64,000 nucleotides of DNA, from contig MU839197.1 of assembly GCA_030685235.1 (NCBI GenBank), forward strand, positions 1 through 64,000, written 5' to 3'. Every line of letters starts with the position of its first letter. Positions within the stretch are counted from its first letter, which is position 1. The stretch comes from Copromyces sp. CBS 386.78 (lineage: Eukaryota > Ascomycota > Sordariomycetes > Sordariales > Sordariaceae). Shown here in pieces: positions 42,441-56,865 of the stretch. The position numbers and the translations under genes are program-made. The notes under the pieces are model-generated. The model was not told the origin of the DNA and searched no databases. It saw only the letters and a program-made list of their open reading frames with translations.

Positions 42441-45400
42441 GTTAATTGTACCTTTCTATTACACTATATGCGTATACTTCAAAATAAATTTATCGCTACC
42501 GCCGTTGTAAATATCTCTAACGAACCCGCGATTTTATCGTATAGTGACTATACCTCTCTTTTATCATATTATAATTACACTTCTTTTTCATCGTATTACG
42601 ACTAATTATAAAGTAACTAATAAATTCCGTTTACGCTATAAAGTAATAAATAAATACGTTAATTAAATTAATTACTACAAATATTAACCCCTATTATTAA
42701 CTTTAACGTCGCTATTTCTACGATTAACGCTATCGTTAGTTTTAAGTACGAATAATTCTTCGAAAATATTACCGAATTTCTTAATAGTACCGCCTTCTAG
42801 AACTTAAATAACCTAATCGCGGAAAAAATCCTTAGTACCGCTACCAAATTCGCCTAATACGCTACTTTCCTTTACATTATTATTACTCTTATATAATTAA
42901 TCTACACGGACCTAATTTAAATTAATATATTCGTTAATACCGTTTAAAATTCCTTAAAGGCCGCCTATTAATAAATTACAACCCAAAATAATATTATTAC
43001 TACCTTTTAATAGGAAGTTCTCTAATTAAAATACAATTTTACTATTTTTAATAAAACTAATACTAAATTTAAGAAAATCGCTAAAACCCAAATTAAGGCT
43101 TTTAAAAAAGCTATTCGCAATAAAATCACCCCGCCCGCTTCTATCCCCGCCCCTAATTCTAACAACGAAATGATAACTACCCCGAAGACCCGTACAAATA
43201 AAGATCCTACTATTTATATAAGTAAAAATACTTCCGCCGTTAAAAGAATTAAAGTTTTTTAAAATTGGCGTAATAAAATCTAATTATACTAATTCTAAAA
43301 TACCTAGTAATTCAATTAAAATAAATATTATAAATTTATATAAATCTTTTCGTACTTTAGAAGTAACGCCTTTAAAATTCTATCGCCGTATATTATACTT
43401 ATTATTAAAGAAGAAGACCCAATTAAATAAAAATAGGAAAACGTAGAAACCCTCTTTATCTATTTCAGTATAAAATATAACTGTATAAACCTCACCTTCG
43501 AAATATACTATAATTTCGAATCCTTAAAGATATTTAAAAGTATGAAATAATTCGATTTCGAAGATAAATTTATTACTATCGTTAATAAATACAATTTCGA
43601 CGATATTATAAAAACTTATTACTTAAAAATAAAAGTTACGAACGAAATCCGTAATACTATCGCTTATTAATAAAATACTCTAACCTATAATAATTTTAAT
43701 AATTAATTTACCTTCTATCGGAAATTCGCTACTAATTTAAAAGAATACGACTAATATAATAAAATTAACGTTTATTATAAGACCGGTATTAGAAGAGCTA
43801 ATAGTAATATTACTGTTCCCGAACGTACTATTAACTAAAATAATACTGCTATAAATTTTAACGCTATAAACGCCGTTAACGTTTAATTATCCCATATAAT
43901 TAATAAAGTGATTATCGATTACTATATAAAAAACGGATTTTATAAATATTACGCCCTAATTAACTACTACGCTTATAAATACCGTAATAATATTAATACT
44001 AATATCCTTAAAGAGTAAAAGGAGTACGACTGCTATAATTATCGTAGTAGAGGCGGAAATAACAACCGTAGTAAACCCGCTATAAATTAGATTAGTTATA
44101 GTAATAATAGTAATAATAACGTTCGTATTAACGCTATTACTACCGGTAAGCTTGCCGTTCCCGCTATACCCCCTACTCTAATTCCTACTTAATTTACGGA
44201 ATATAATGTAAGAAATGCGCCGCCTCTCTATTAAATTGCTTAGAAAGGCTATTAGCCGTAATAATAATAGAAGAAGAGGAAATTAATCTAATAAATTTAG
44301 AAGTAATTCAATTTAAAAATTCAAATTTAAATAATTATAATAATAATTCTATCCTCCTCTCTATTTAAATTATTTATAAACTACGCAATTAACGTAATAA
44401 GTATACTACTCTAATTAATAGCGGATATTCCATTCTCGCTTTTATCAATTATAATTTTATTATTCGTTATATTATCCCGCTATTAAAACTCGCTAAACTA
44501 AAGGCCTTATATTTAATAAACAATATATTTAAGGACTTTATTACCTATTACTACGAAATCTAATTATAGATCGGTTACTATATAAAAATAATCGTTATAC
44601 TAACCTACAGTTTAACTAATAATTATTCTATTATTTTAAGTATACTATAATTCAAATTTTATAACCCTATAATATTATAATTAAATAACGCTATTACCTT
44701 TACTAACTATTATATAAACCGCTACCTTCCTGCAAATTTTTTACTATCTTTATAGTACGTACTTAAAATTTAAAAATATACGTATATATATTATTACAAA
44801 GCTATACAAAGTATAATTAAAACCGACCGATCTAATACTCTAACTACGAACCCTATTCTTAACGCTGTTAAAAACGATTCTTCTAATACCTTAATTGCAA
44901 ATCCCGCTTTAATTATAAACTTTACTACTACCGCAATTCCTAAGCGGACTAAGCCTACTATTTACTATACTATAGCCGGCTAACGAAAATCCGACCCTTA
45001 CTACCGTATTATAATATATAAAATATACTTTTCGAATAAACTAATTAACCCCGCAAATATTAAAGATATAACGGCCGCTAATTTTAACTAGCTATACAAA
45101 AAATATTATTTACAAATATTCTATACTTCGTATATAGAACTCTATAAAATTTTAGAAGAGGTTAAAGCAGAAGAAACCTAAGCTAAAGAAGTAGAAAGGG
45201 GCGCCCTAGAGCCTAAAGAATATAAAAACAATAAAAACGTCGTTAATAGAAGGGTAAAAATAAAAATTGAATACAATTACAATATATCCGCCAAATTAGC
45301 AAACCTTACTCTAAAAATAGAATAAGAAATTTAGGATAATAATAGCGCTAAATATAAGAAATTATTAAATAAGTATTACTATTTATAAATTAACATTTAT

Positions 45401-46338
45401 ACTAATAAAAGCTCTAAAATAGCTATCCGGGTAATAAAAATCGTTAAATACATTTACTTTAATAGTAATGTAAACGAAGACTTCGAACGATATAAAACTA
45501 TTAAATTCGCTATTAATATTATAGAGGAAAATATAGTTAAATTTTACAAAAAGGCTAATAAACCGCCTAAAACCGACGCCCAAATTAAAAAAAAGCTTCC
45601 TAAATAATATTAAAATTACCTCAACGTTTTCAAACTTCGTAATACTATAGTCTTACCCCCCTACCGCTCTTACAATTTTAAAATCGAGCTCCGCCTGAGA
45701 GAATAAGCGCCCTATACAAAATTAAAAGCATTTAACCCCAACGAATTAAACGTAATTAAGAAGTAGATTAATAAGAATTTTTATAACGGGTTTATCCGTC
45801 CTTTATAATTAAAGGCCGTTTCCTAAATCCTACTAGTATAGAAGTTAAATAAAAGTATTAAAATTTATATAAATTATAAGAAAATTAATAACGTTACTTT
45901 CAAAAGCCGCTACCTACTCCCCTTAATTAAAGAAACCTTTAACACTATTTATAAAATAAATATTTTTATTAAATTAAATATTATCGCCGCTTTCAACCGT
46001 ATTCGCGTCGTAGAAGGATATAAATAATTAATAGCGTTTAGTACCCGCTTTAGCCTATTCGAATTACTTATCTATCTATTCGGCCTATAGGGAGCGCTTA
46101 ATATATTTTAGAATTATATTAACGATATTTTATATAATATCCTAAATATTTATATAACTACTTATTTAAATAATATCCTTATTTTTTTAAATAACGAGGA
46201 GGAGTACTAGAAATACGTAGACAATATTTTTACCCGTTTGGAAAAGGCCGGCCTATAGGTTAATATCGATAAATATAAATTTTATACTAAGAAAACTAAA
46301 TATTTTAAATTAATTATTATACCCGGCGGCATTGAAAT

Positions 46339-46570
46339 TATCACAGGATTACCTATAATGGCACATAGCACTGGGCACTACATGGTCGAATCCATTGGCT
46401 ATTGGCCAATAGGACCGCATGTACGCACGCACTAGTAGGCCTCGGTCTAGATCCGCGTACGGTATAGCCTGCCCTATATTTAGACTGCACTCCTCCCTCC
46501 TCTCCTTCTTTCTTTCCTCGTATAACTACGTATATTTAATTATACCCTTAACGGTATTATCCCCGTAATA
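46339..46570 (+). repeat. LTR 2 (5' LTR of inner element)
   Basis: 232 bp from tatcacaggattacc to ccccgtaata, preceded by the duplication gaaat. It differs from LTR 1 mainly by transitions. Confidence 0.95.
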
Positions 46571-49500
46571 GTTAATTATACTTTATTATTATACTACGCG
46601 CGTATATTTCAAAATAAATTTATCGCCGCTATTGTAAATATCTCTAACGAGCCCGCAATTTCGTCGCACCGCGACATACCTCTCTCTTATCATACTACAA
46701 TATATTTCTCTCTTATCGTATTATAATAAACCTCTTTTTCGTCGCTACAAGGTAATTAACGGATATTATTTACGCTATAAAGTAGTAGGCAAATACTTAC
46801 GCTACAAGGTAGTAAATATTAATTATAACTACTTAAATAGCGGCCCCTATTATTAATTTCAATATTACTATTTCTACGATTAATGCTATCGTCAGCTCTA
46901 AGTACGAATAACTCTTCGAAAACGTTATAGAAACCTTTAATAATACCGCTCTTTAATATTTAAATAATTTAATTGCGGAGGAAATCCTTAATACCGCTTT
47001 TAGATTCGCTTAATATACTACTTTTCCCTACGTTATTATTATTTTCGCTTAATTAATTTATATAGATTTAATTCAAGCTAATACGTTCGTTAGCGCTGTT
47101 TAAAATTCCTTTAAAGCCGTTTACTAGTAGATTACTAATTAAGAAAGTATTATTACTAACTTTTAATAGGAATTCGCCAATTTTTAATAGGAGGTTTAAT
47201 AGTTCTATAATAATTTTGTTATAGTTAACGAAATTAATACTAAATTTAAGAAAATTGCCGAAATTTAAATTAAGGCCCTTAAGAAAGTTGTTTGCAATAA
47301 AATTATTATACCTACTTCCGTCTTTATTCCCGACTTTAATAATAAAGAAATAATTACCTTTAAATTTTATATTAATAAAGACCCTACTATTTATACTGGC
47401 GAAGATACTTCTACCGTTAAGAGAATTAAAATTTTTTAAAATTAGAAAAATAAATTTAATTTTATTAATTTTAAGACGCTTAATAATTCGATTAAAATAA
47501 GCGTTATAAATTCATTTAATTCTTTTATATTTCGGCGGTAATATTTTTAAAATTTTAGCCCCCTATATAATACTTATTATTAAAGAAGTAGATTTAACGA
47601 AGTAAAAGTAGGTAAGTATAAAGGCCTTCCTTAAATACTTCGGTACGAAGTATAATTATATAAATTTTACCTTTAAAATACGCTGGGACTTCGAATCCTT
47701 TAAAATATTTAAAGGTACTAGATAATTTAATTTCGAAAATAAATTTATTACTATCGTTAATAAATGTAATTTTAACGACGCTATAAAAATATATTATTTA
47801 AAAATAAAGGTTATAAACGAAATCTGTAATATTATCGCTTATTAGTAAAATACCCCGACCTATAACGATTTCGATGGATAGTTTACCCTTTATTGTAAAT
47901 TCGTTACTAATTTAGAGGAGTACGATTGGTATAATAAGATTAATATTTACTTTAAGACCGGTATTAATACTGGTAATACCGTTACCCCCGAACGTACCGT
48001 TAATTAAAATAGTACTACTATAGATTTCGACGCTATAAACGTCGTTAACGTTTAATTATCCCGTATAATCGATAAAGCGGTTATTAATTACCGTATAAAG
48101 AACGGACTTTATAAACGTTATGCCTAAATTAATTACTACGCCTACGAATATTATAATAATATTAATACCGGTATCCTTAAAGAGTAAAGGGAGCGCAAAC
48201 GTTATAACCGTTGCGTTAGAAGAAGTAATAATAACTATAATAGACCCGCTATAAGTTAGACCGGTTATAGTAATAACGGTAATAACGGCGTTCGTATTAA
48301 CGCCGTTGCTACTAGTAAGCCCGCCGCTCCTACTATACCCCTTGCTCTAGCTCCCGCCTAATTTATAAAATATAATATAGGAAATATACTGCCTCTTTAC
48401 TAAATTGCTTAGAAAGGCCGTCGTCTATAATAATAGAAGAGGAAATAGATAATTTAGTAGACTTAGAAGTAATTCAATTTAAGAATTTAAATTTAAATAA
48501 TTATAATAATAATTCTATTTTCTTTTCTATTTAAATTATTTATAGATTATATAACTAACGTAGTAAGTATATTGTTCTAATTAATAGCGGATGCTCCGCT
48601 TTCGCTTTTATCGATTGCGGTTTTATTACCCGCTATATTATCCTGCTATTAAAGCTCTTTAAATTAAAGGCCTTATATTTAGTAGACGGTATACTTAAGG
48701 ATTTTATTACTTATTATTATAAAGTCTAGTTGCGGATCGGTTATTATATAGAAACGATTATTATATTAGTTTACGACTTAGCCGACGATTACCTTATTAT
48801 TTTAAGTATACTGTAGTTCAAGCTTTATAACCTTACAATATTATAGCTAAATAGTACCGTTACTTTTATTAATTACTATATAAACCGCTACCTTCCTACA
48901 AATTTATTACCTTCCTTATAATACGCGTTTAAGGTTTAGAAGTATACTTATATATGTTATTATAAAATTGTATAAAGTATAACTGAAATAATCGGCTTTA
49001 ATATTTTAATTGCGAACCCTACTCCTAATACTGTTAAAGATAATACTACCCCTAATCCTACTCCAATTGTAAATATTACCTTAAATCCCGCCCTAATCGC
49101 AGATACCGTTACCGAAGTTCTTAAGCGGATTAAGCCTATTATTTGCCGTACTATAGCCGGCTAACGAAAATCCGACCCCTACTACCGTATTATAATACGT
49201 AAGACGTATTTTTCGAACGAATTAATTAACCCTATAAATATTAAGGATATAACGGTTGCTAATTTTAATCAATTATATAAAAAATATTATTTACGGGTAT
49301 TCTATATTTCGTACGTAAAATTCTATAAGATTTTAGAAGAGGTTAAAGCGGAGGAGGAAGCCCGGGCTAAAGAAGTAGAAGGGGGCGCCCTAGAGCCTAA
49401 AAAGTATAGAAACGATAAAAGCATTATTAATAAAGAGGTAAGGATAGGAATTGAATATAATAAATACGATTATAATTATAATATACTTAGCGGTTTAGCG

Positions 49501-52500
49501 AACCTTACCCTAGAAATAGAATAAAAGATCTAGGACGGCAACGGCGCTAAATATAAGAAACTACTAAGTAAGCGTTATTATTTATAAATTAATATTTATA
49601 CTAGTAAAGGATTTAAGGTTGCTATCCGAATAGTAAAAATCACTAAATATATTTACCTCAACGGTAATATAAACGAAGATTTCGAACGCTACGAAACTAT
49701 TAAGTTCGCCGCTAGTATTATAGAGGAAGATGTAGCTAAATTTTACGAAAAGGCCGATAAGCCGCTTAAAACCGACGTTAAATTAAGGAAAAACTTCCTA
49801 AATAATATTGGAATTACTTTAACGTTTTTAAACTTTATAACGTAACGGTTTTACTCCTTTACCGTTTTTATAATTTTAAAATCGAATTCCGCCTAGGAAA
49901 ATAGGCGCCCTATATAAGATTAAAGGCGTTTAACCCCGACGAATTAAATATAATTAAGAAGTAGATTGACGAGAATTTCTGTAATAGATTTATCCGTCCT
50001 TCGTAATTAAAGGCCGTTTCCTAAATCCTACTAATATAAAAGCTAAGCGGAGGTATTAGGATTTGTGTAGATTATAAGGGGATTAATAACGTTATTTTTA
50101 AAAGCCGCTACCCGCTTTTTTTAATTAAGGAAACCCTTAATATTATTTATAAAGTAAAAATCTTTATTAAGTTAAATATTATTGCCGCTTTTAACTGTAT
50201 TCGCGTTATAGAAGGATACGAATGGCTAACGGCGTTTATTACTTACTTTAACTTATTTAAGTTATTTATTTATCCTTTCGGCCTATAAGGAGCGTTTAGT
50301 ATATTTTAGAATTATATTAATAATATTTTATATAATATTTTAGATATATATACGACCGCTTATTTAAATAATATCCTTATTTTTTTAAATAACGAGGAGG
50401 AGTATTAGAAGTATATAAATAATATTCTTACCCGCTTAAAAAAGGCCGGCCTATAAATTAATATCGATAAGTACGAATTTTATATTAAAAAAACTAAATA
50501 TTTTAAATTAATTATTATACCCGGCGGTATCGAAATAAATTTAATAAAGGTTAAAGTTATTATAAATTAGTAATTTCCGACGTTAAAGAAGCTTTTATAG
50601 AGTTTTTTAGGATTTATTAACTTCTATTGTCGTTTTATTAAAGGTTTTTTAATAATAGTAATATTATTATACGACTTTACGAAAAAAGATGTAGAGTAAT
50701 TGTAGATTATAATATAGTAGTCCGCTTTTAAAACCCTAAAGGCTGTATTTATTAATAGCTTAACCTTATAAATTTATAATTAATTTAAAAAGATAGTCGT
50801 TAAGACCGATACTTCGAATTAGGTTTCTAAAAGTACCCTTTCCTAATATGGGGATAATAGCGAACTCTACCCAATCGTGTACTTCTTAGTATAATATTTA
50901 GTAGCGGAATATAATTATAATATTTATAATAAAGAGTTCTTTATTATTGTTAAAGCCTTAAAGGAGTAGCGCCCAAAATTAGAAGGCGCCTAATAATTTT
51001 TTAATATTATTATAGATTATAAGAATTTAAAGACTTTTACGATAAATAAATAGTTTATACCCCGCTATATACGGTAATTATAATTTCTATTACAATTCGA
51101 TTTTTTGATCTTCTATATATTAAGGTTATAAAATCTTTGCCCCGATATATTAAATAAGAAATTAGAGGATATACCCCTAAATATAAACGATTATCGCTTA
51201 AAAGTAAAAAATTATAAATTCATCGACCCCGCCCGTTTTAAAGAGAGTTACCTCTCCCTATCGGCTATAACGACTGGTAACGACTTCGATTTCGATAAAG
51301 AAGTATTCTTTCTTTCCTTAAATACCTTAGAAGAATTAAATAAGTTAATTAATAATATTATTAACGAAAATTATAATTAGTCGATTTTAATGTAGGAAGT
51401 TATTAGCTGCCTAAAGGATTTAGGTCGTACTAAATAGCGCCCCTATATTAAGAAGAAGCTTAAAATCGCTTTCGCCGAATATTTTATAATAGGAGGTAAA
51501 GTTTATTATAAAGGGAGGGTATTTATTAACTTTAATAATATTGCTACTTATTTACTATTAATTTACTACGTTTATTCGTTATTAACGGCCGGCTATTTAA
51601 GAAAGGATAAAATATAAGTATAAATAAACGAGTACTAATATTAATTAGGTATAGCGGAGGCTGTTAAGGCTTATTATAAAGGTTGCCTAGTATATTCTAA
51701 AACGAAGGTATTATAACGAATTAAGGTAAATTATTTTAAACTTATATTAGCGGTTTACGTATTATAGACTAATATATCGGTCGATTACGTTTCCTCCTTG
51801 CCGGAAAGCCTTTATTTAGGTTAGAAATTTAAATATATTATTATCGTTATAGACTATTTAATAAAAATACGTTATTATATCCCGACCGTTATTATAGAAG
51901 TAGAAGAATTGGCGGACCGTTTTATTAATTGTATTTATACCCTTTATAGTCTTCCCGATATTATTATTTCTAATTGCGGTACCTAATTTATATCCTTATT
52001 TTAATTTACAATTTATAAACGTTTAATTATTAAAAAATTATTAAATTCTGCTTTCTACTTATAAATTAACGCTTAAACGGAGCGTATTAACGTAGAAACA
52101 GAATAATATTTACGTATCTTCGTTAATTGGATATAAATGGACTAGGTATAATAATTGCTATTAGCGGAGTTCGTAGGAAATAATATAGTATTATTAATTA
52201 TAGGCGTAACCCCCTTTTTTACTAATTACGGTTTTTACCCCCGTATAGGTATTGAACCCGTAGCGGTTATATTATTAGAAGGTTTTTCGCTAACTTAGTA
52301 GAAGGAGTATATAAAGGTTAGCGAATTATTCGTTTGTTTTGAAGCTATTTAGGACTATATACGTACTTTTATAAAGAAAGTATAGGACCGGTACGAGGCT
52401 AACGCTAACGTGAATCGGTCTAATATATTGAAATATTGCGTTAGGGATTTTGTTTTATTTAATACGATTAATTTTAATAACGGTAAATTATACGATAAAT

Positions 52501-52969
52501 TATCTTTACGATGGGAGGGCCCTTTTAAAGTAGATTAGGCGCAATTTTATAATATTAAATTAATTTTACCCGTTAATATAAAGTATTCGCTAATATTTTA
52601 TATTTCTATAGTAAGATTTTATTATAAAGGCTTCCTTAGCTAAGCCGATTTATAAAGCGACGTACGAGCTAATAAAGGTAGAATTATAATTAAAATAGAT
52701 AATTACGAGGAAGTAGCGGAATAGGAATTTAATAAGCTTTTAAATTATTTTTAACGAAGAGGTAACTATTATTAGTTCTATACTATAAAATAGAAGTATT
52801 ATAATCCTACCGACGAACCCTTCGATAACGTTAAGGGAATAAAGGATTCTATTATTGCATTTTACCGCGATTACCTAAATACCCCTATCCCGCTAGCGGT
52901 TTAGAATTAGCTAAAAATTAAAGCTATACTTTAAGAGTAGACCCTAGTCCTAAAGCGAAGGGCCCTAGC

Positions 52970-53024
52970 ACCCTAAATACGTTATACGGCGTCGCCCACA
53001 CCCTAAATACGCTATATAACATCC
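52970..53024 (+). repeat. 30-bp tandem repeat near inner 3' end (about 1.8 copies)
   Basis: One full unit (accctaaatacg…cgtcgcccac) and a partial second unit lie upstream of the 3' LTR. The equivalent site of the outer element has one more unit (see 56129). Confidence 0.85.
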
Positions 53025-53464
53025 TTAACCCCCCCCCTAAGACGCTCTAGATGTATTACCGACTTAAAGGAGTAGATTAATGCCGCTATAACGGATATTA
53101 TAGCAGGCCGTAAAATACGGGAAGCTACAGTTAAATTAGTAAGCCGGGAATTTGAACCCCTATCCGAAGAGGATTTAAAGAAAATAGACGAATTCTTCTA
53201 TAAAATATTTAAAAGGTTAATGGAAATCTAATAAAAAAAGCGGCCCCTGATAAGGAACGTAGAGGTACGTTTGGAGGCTAGAACTTACTAGTAAGGTAAC
53301 GACAATATTCGATCACGGATTACAAGCGTTGAATTACGGACTACAGAATTAGAAGACGGCCAATTACGGATCGAGGAGTTGGAATAAGGGATAATTTATC
53401 ATTTTATATATATATATTAAATAAATCGTTTGAAGCTCTATAAGCTTCTTTTGTAGGGAAGTAG

Positions 53465-53696
53465 TATTATAAAATTACCTATAATAGTATATAGTATTAG
53501 GCACTATATAGTCGAGTTTATTGGCTATTGGCTAATAGGACCGCATGTACGTACGTACTAGTAGGCTTCGGTCTGGATCCGGGTACGGTATAGCCTGCCC
53601 TATATTTAGACCGCACTCCTCCCTCCTCTCCTTCTTTCCTTCTTCGTATAACTACGTATATCCAACTATACCCCCAATGGTGTTATCCTCGTAATA
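53465..53696 (+). repeat. LTR 3 (3' LTR of inner element)
   Basis: 232 bp, starting tattataaaattacc (a transition-mutated tatcacaggattacc) and ending cctcgtaata, followed by gaaat. Its first ~90 bp carry more C-to-T/G-to-A changes than the same part of LTR 1 or 2. Confidence 0.94.
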
Positions 53697-56128
53697 GAAA
53701 TAGATCTAATAAAGGTTAAAATTATTATAAATTAGCAACCCCCGACATTAAAGAAACTTCTATAGAGTTTTTTAGGATTTACTAACTTCTATCGCTATTT
53801 TATTAAAAGTTTTTTAATAATAGCAGTACTATTATACGACCTTACGAAAAAAAACGCGGAATAGGTATAAATTATAGTATAATAATCCGCTTTTAAAACC
53901 TTAAAGGTTACGTTTACTAGTAGACTAACCCTACAAATTTACAACTAGTTTAAAAAGACGGTCGTCGAGACCGATACTTCGAATTAGGCTTTTAAAAGCA
54001 CCCTTTCCCAATATGGGGATAATAGCGAACTCTACCCAATTGCATACTTCTTAATATAATATTCAATAGTAGAATATAATTATATCGTTTATAATAAAGA
54101 ACTCTTCGCTATTATTAAAGTATTAGAGGAATAGCGCTTAAAATTAGAAAATGCCTAATAACCTTTTAATATTATTATAGACTATAAAAATTTAAAAACC
54201 TTTATAATAAATAAATAATTTATACCCCGCTATATATAGTAATTACAATTTTTATTATAATTCAATTTCTTAATCCTTTATATACTAGGATTACGGAATT
54301 TCCGCCCCAATATATTAAGTAGGAAGCTAAAGGATATACTTTTAAATATAAACAATTATTACTTAAAAATAAAGAACTATAAGCTTATTAACCTTACCCG
54401 CTTTAAAGAAGGATACTTCTCCCTATCGACTATAATAATTAATAACGACTTCAATTTCGATAAAAAAGTATTCTTACTATCCTTAAATACTTTAGAGGAA
54501 TCGGATAAATTAATAAATAATATTATTAACGAGAATTATAATTGGTTAACCATAATATAGGAGGCCGTTAATTACTTAAAGGACTTAAATCGTATTAAAT
54601 AGTACCCTTATATTAAAAAGAAGCTTAAGGTCACCTTCGCCGAATACTCTACAGCGGGAGGCAAAGTTTACTATAGAAAGAAGGTACTTATCGACCCTAA
54701 TAATACCGCCACCTATTTATTACTTATTTACCGCGCCTATTTTTTACTAACGGCTGGCTATTTAAATAGAAATAAGACCTAAGTATAAATAAACGAATAT
54801 TAGTACTAATTAAGTATGGCAGAAGTAGTTAGGGCCTACTATAAAGGCTACTTAGTATATTCGAAAACGAAAGTATTACGACGAACTAAAGTAAGCTATT
54901 TTAAACCTATACTTATAGCCTACGTACTATAGACGGATATTTTAATTAATTATATTTTTCTACTACTAAAAAACTTATATTTAGGCTAGAAATTTAAATA
55001 TATTGCTATTATCGTAGACCGTTTAATAAAAATATATTATTATATCCCGACTGTTACTATAGAAGTAGAAGAATTAACGGACTATTTTATCGACTACATT
55101 TACACCCTTTATAACCTACCTAATACCATCGTTTCCAACCGCAATTCGTAATTTATCTCTCTTTTTTAATTTACTGTTTATAAATACCTAGCTATTAAAA
55201 AAATTTTAAGCTCCACTTTCCACCCGTAGACGAATACTTAAATAGAATATATTAACGTAAAAATAGAATAATATCTACGAATTTTTATTAATTAAGTATA
55301 AATAGACTAAATATAATAGCTATTACTAACGGAATTTATAAATAATAATATAATATTCGAAATTACAAATATAACCCCCTTTTTTATTAACTACAATTTC
55401 TACCCCTATATAGGCATTAAACCCGTAGTAGTTGTACTATTAAAAAGTTTCTCGCTAATACAATAGAAGGAATATTTAAAGGCTAACGAATTACTCGCTC
55501 GTTTCGAAGTTATTTAAGACTATATATATACTTCTATAAAGAAGGTATAAGATTAATACGAGGCTAACGCTAATAAAAATCAATTTAATACATTGAAATA
55601 CCGCGCTAATAATTTCGTTATATTTAATACGATTAATTTTAATAACGGTAAACTGTATAACAAATTATACTTATGATAAGAAGGCCCTTTTAAAATAAAT
55701 TAGGTATAATCCTATACCGTCAAATTTATTTTACCCGTTAATATAAAGTATTCGTTAATATTCTACGTCTCTATAATAAAACCTTACTATAAGAGCTTTC
55801 CTAGCTAAACGGAATTATAAAGCGACGTACGAATTAATAAGGGTAAAGTTATAATCCGTACCGACGATTATGAAGAAGTAATAGAGTAAGAATTTAATAA
55901 TTTATTAAATTATTTCTAACGAAGAAGAAACCGTTATTAATTTTATATTATAAAGTAGAAATATTATAACCCTACTAACGAACCCTTCGATAATATTAAA
56001 GGAATAAAGGATTCCGTTATTACGTTTTACTACGACTACTTAAATACCCCTATCCTACTAACAGTTTAAAACTAACTAGAAATTAAAATTATATTTTAAG
56101 AACAGACCCTAAAGCGGAAGGCCTTAAT

Positions 56129-56213
56129 ACCCTAAATACGCTATATAGCGTCGTCCGCACCTTAAATATACTATATAGCGTCGCCCGCACCCTAAATACG
56201 CTATACGACGTCC
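56129..56213 (+). repeat. 30-bp tandem repeat near outer 3' end (about 2.8 copies)
   Basis: Units start at 56129, 56159 and 56189, each reading accctaaatacgctatatag… with transitions, and the third is partial. The repeat was present in the active element and varied in copy number between copies. Confidence 0.88.
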
Positions 56214-56632
56214 TTAGCCCCGCCCCCGAAACGCTCTAAACGTATTACCGATTTAAAGGAGTAAATTAACGCCGCTATAGCGGATATTGTAGCCGGCCGC
56301 GGAGTATAGGAAGCTATAGTCGAATTAGTAAGCTAGGAATTCGAGCCCTTATCCGAAGAAGATTTAAAAAAAATAAACAAATTCTTCTATAAAGTATTTA
56401 GAAAGTTAGCGGAAGTCTAATAAAGAAAGTAGCCCTTAATAAAGAACGTAGAAGTACGGTTAGAAGCTGGGACTTACTAGTAAAGAAATAACGATAATGT
56501 AGCCGCTTAATCGCGGATCGTAGGCGTTCAATTACAGATCGAGGAGTTAGAATAAGGGATAATCTATTATTATATATATATATACTAAATAGATGGTTTG
56601 AAGCTCTATAAACTTCTTTTGTAGGGAGGTAG

Positions 56633-56865
56633 TATTATAGGATTACTTATAATAGTATATAGTATTAGGCACTGTATGGTCGAGTCTATTGGCTATTGGC
56701 CAATAGGATTGTATGTACGTACGCACTAGTGGGCCTCGGTCTGGATCTAGGTACGGTATAGCCTGCCCTATATCCAGACCGCACTCCTCCCTCCTCTCCT
56801 TCTTTCCCTCCTCGTATAACTACGTTTATCCTACCTCACCCCTAACGGTGTCCTACCCTGTGATA
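56633..56865 (+). repeat. LTR 4 (3' LTR of outer element)
   Basis: 233 bp, starting tattataggattac and ending ccctgtgata, followed by the duplication atatc. A gggaggtag purine tract just before it (56624-56632) is the probable polypurine tract. It keeps the inverted pair cggtctggat / atccagaccg (56737-56746, 56772-56781). Confidence 0.95.

Larger units (their letters stand above)
46339..53696 (+). mobile_element. Inner Ty3/gypsy element, same family, nested in the outer RT
   Basis: A 7358-bp element with LTRs at 46339-46570 and 53465-53696 and 5-bp duplication gaaat (46334-46338 and 53697-53701). It lies in the same orientation as its host and is inserted ~170 bp after the YxDD-equivalent site. 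The same sequence context, cggcggtatcgaaataaat, is uninterrupted in this copy at ~50523, which proves the insertion point. Coding traces are protease LINSG (~48575), RT YLNNILIFLN (50361 on), RNase H (~50820-51060), and integrase (~51540-52140). It is heavily RIP-mutated with stops throughout, so it is non-functional. Confidence 0.95.
42208..56865 (+). mobile_element. Outer Ty3/gypsy LTR retrotransposon, RIP-mutated, interrupted by a second copy
   Basis: The element is bounded by LTRs at 42208-42440 and 56633-56865 and flanked by the 5-bp duplication atatc (42203-42207 and 56866-56870). Its own internal sequence is 42441-46338 and 53702-56632, about 7.3 kb once the inner element and one gaaat copy are removed. 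Although stop-riddled, coding traces in gypsy order are readable. They are a zinc-knuckle-like region (~43920-43990), a protease trace LINSG (44411-44425, usual LIDSG), and a reverse transcriptase with YLNNILIFLN (46163 on, usual YxDD). After the inner element come RNase H (~53975-54230) and integrase (~54720-55330). Most changes look like C-to-T and G-to-A, giving TA-rich sequence, the hallmark of RIP. Pol order after gag (RT-RH-INT) identifies Ty3/gypsy. It is certainly inactive. Confidence 0.95.
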
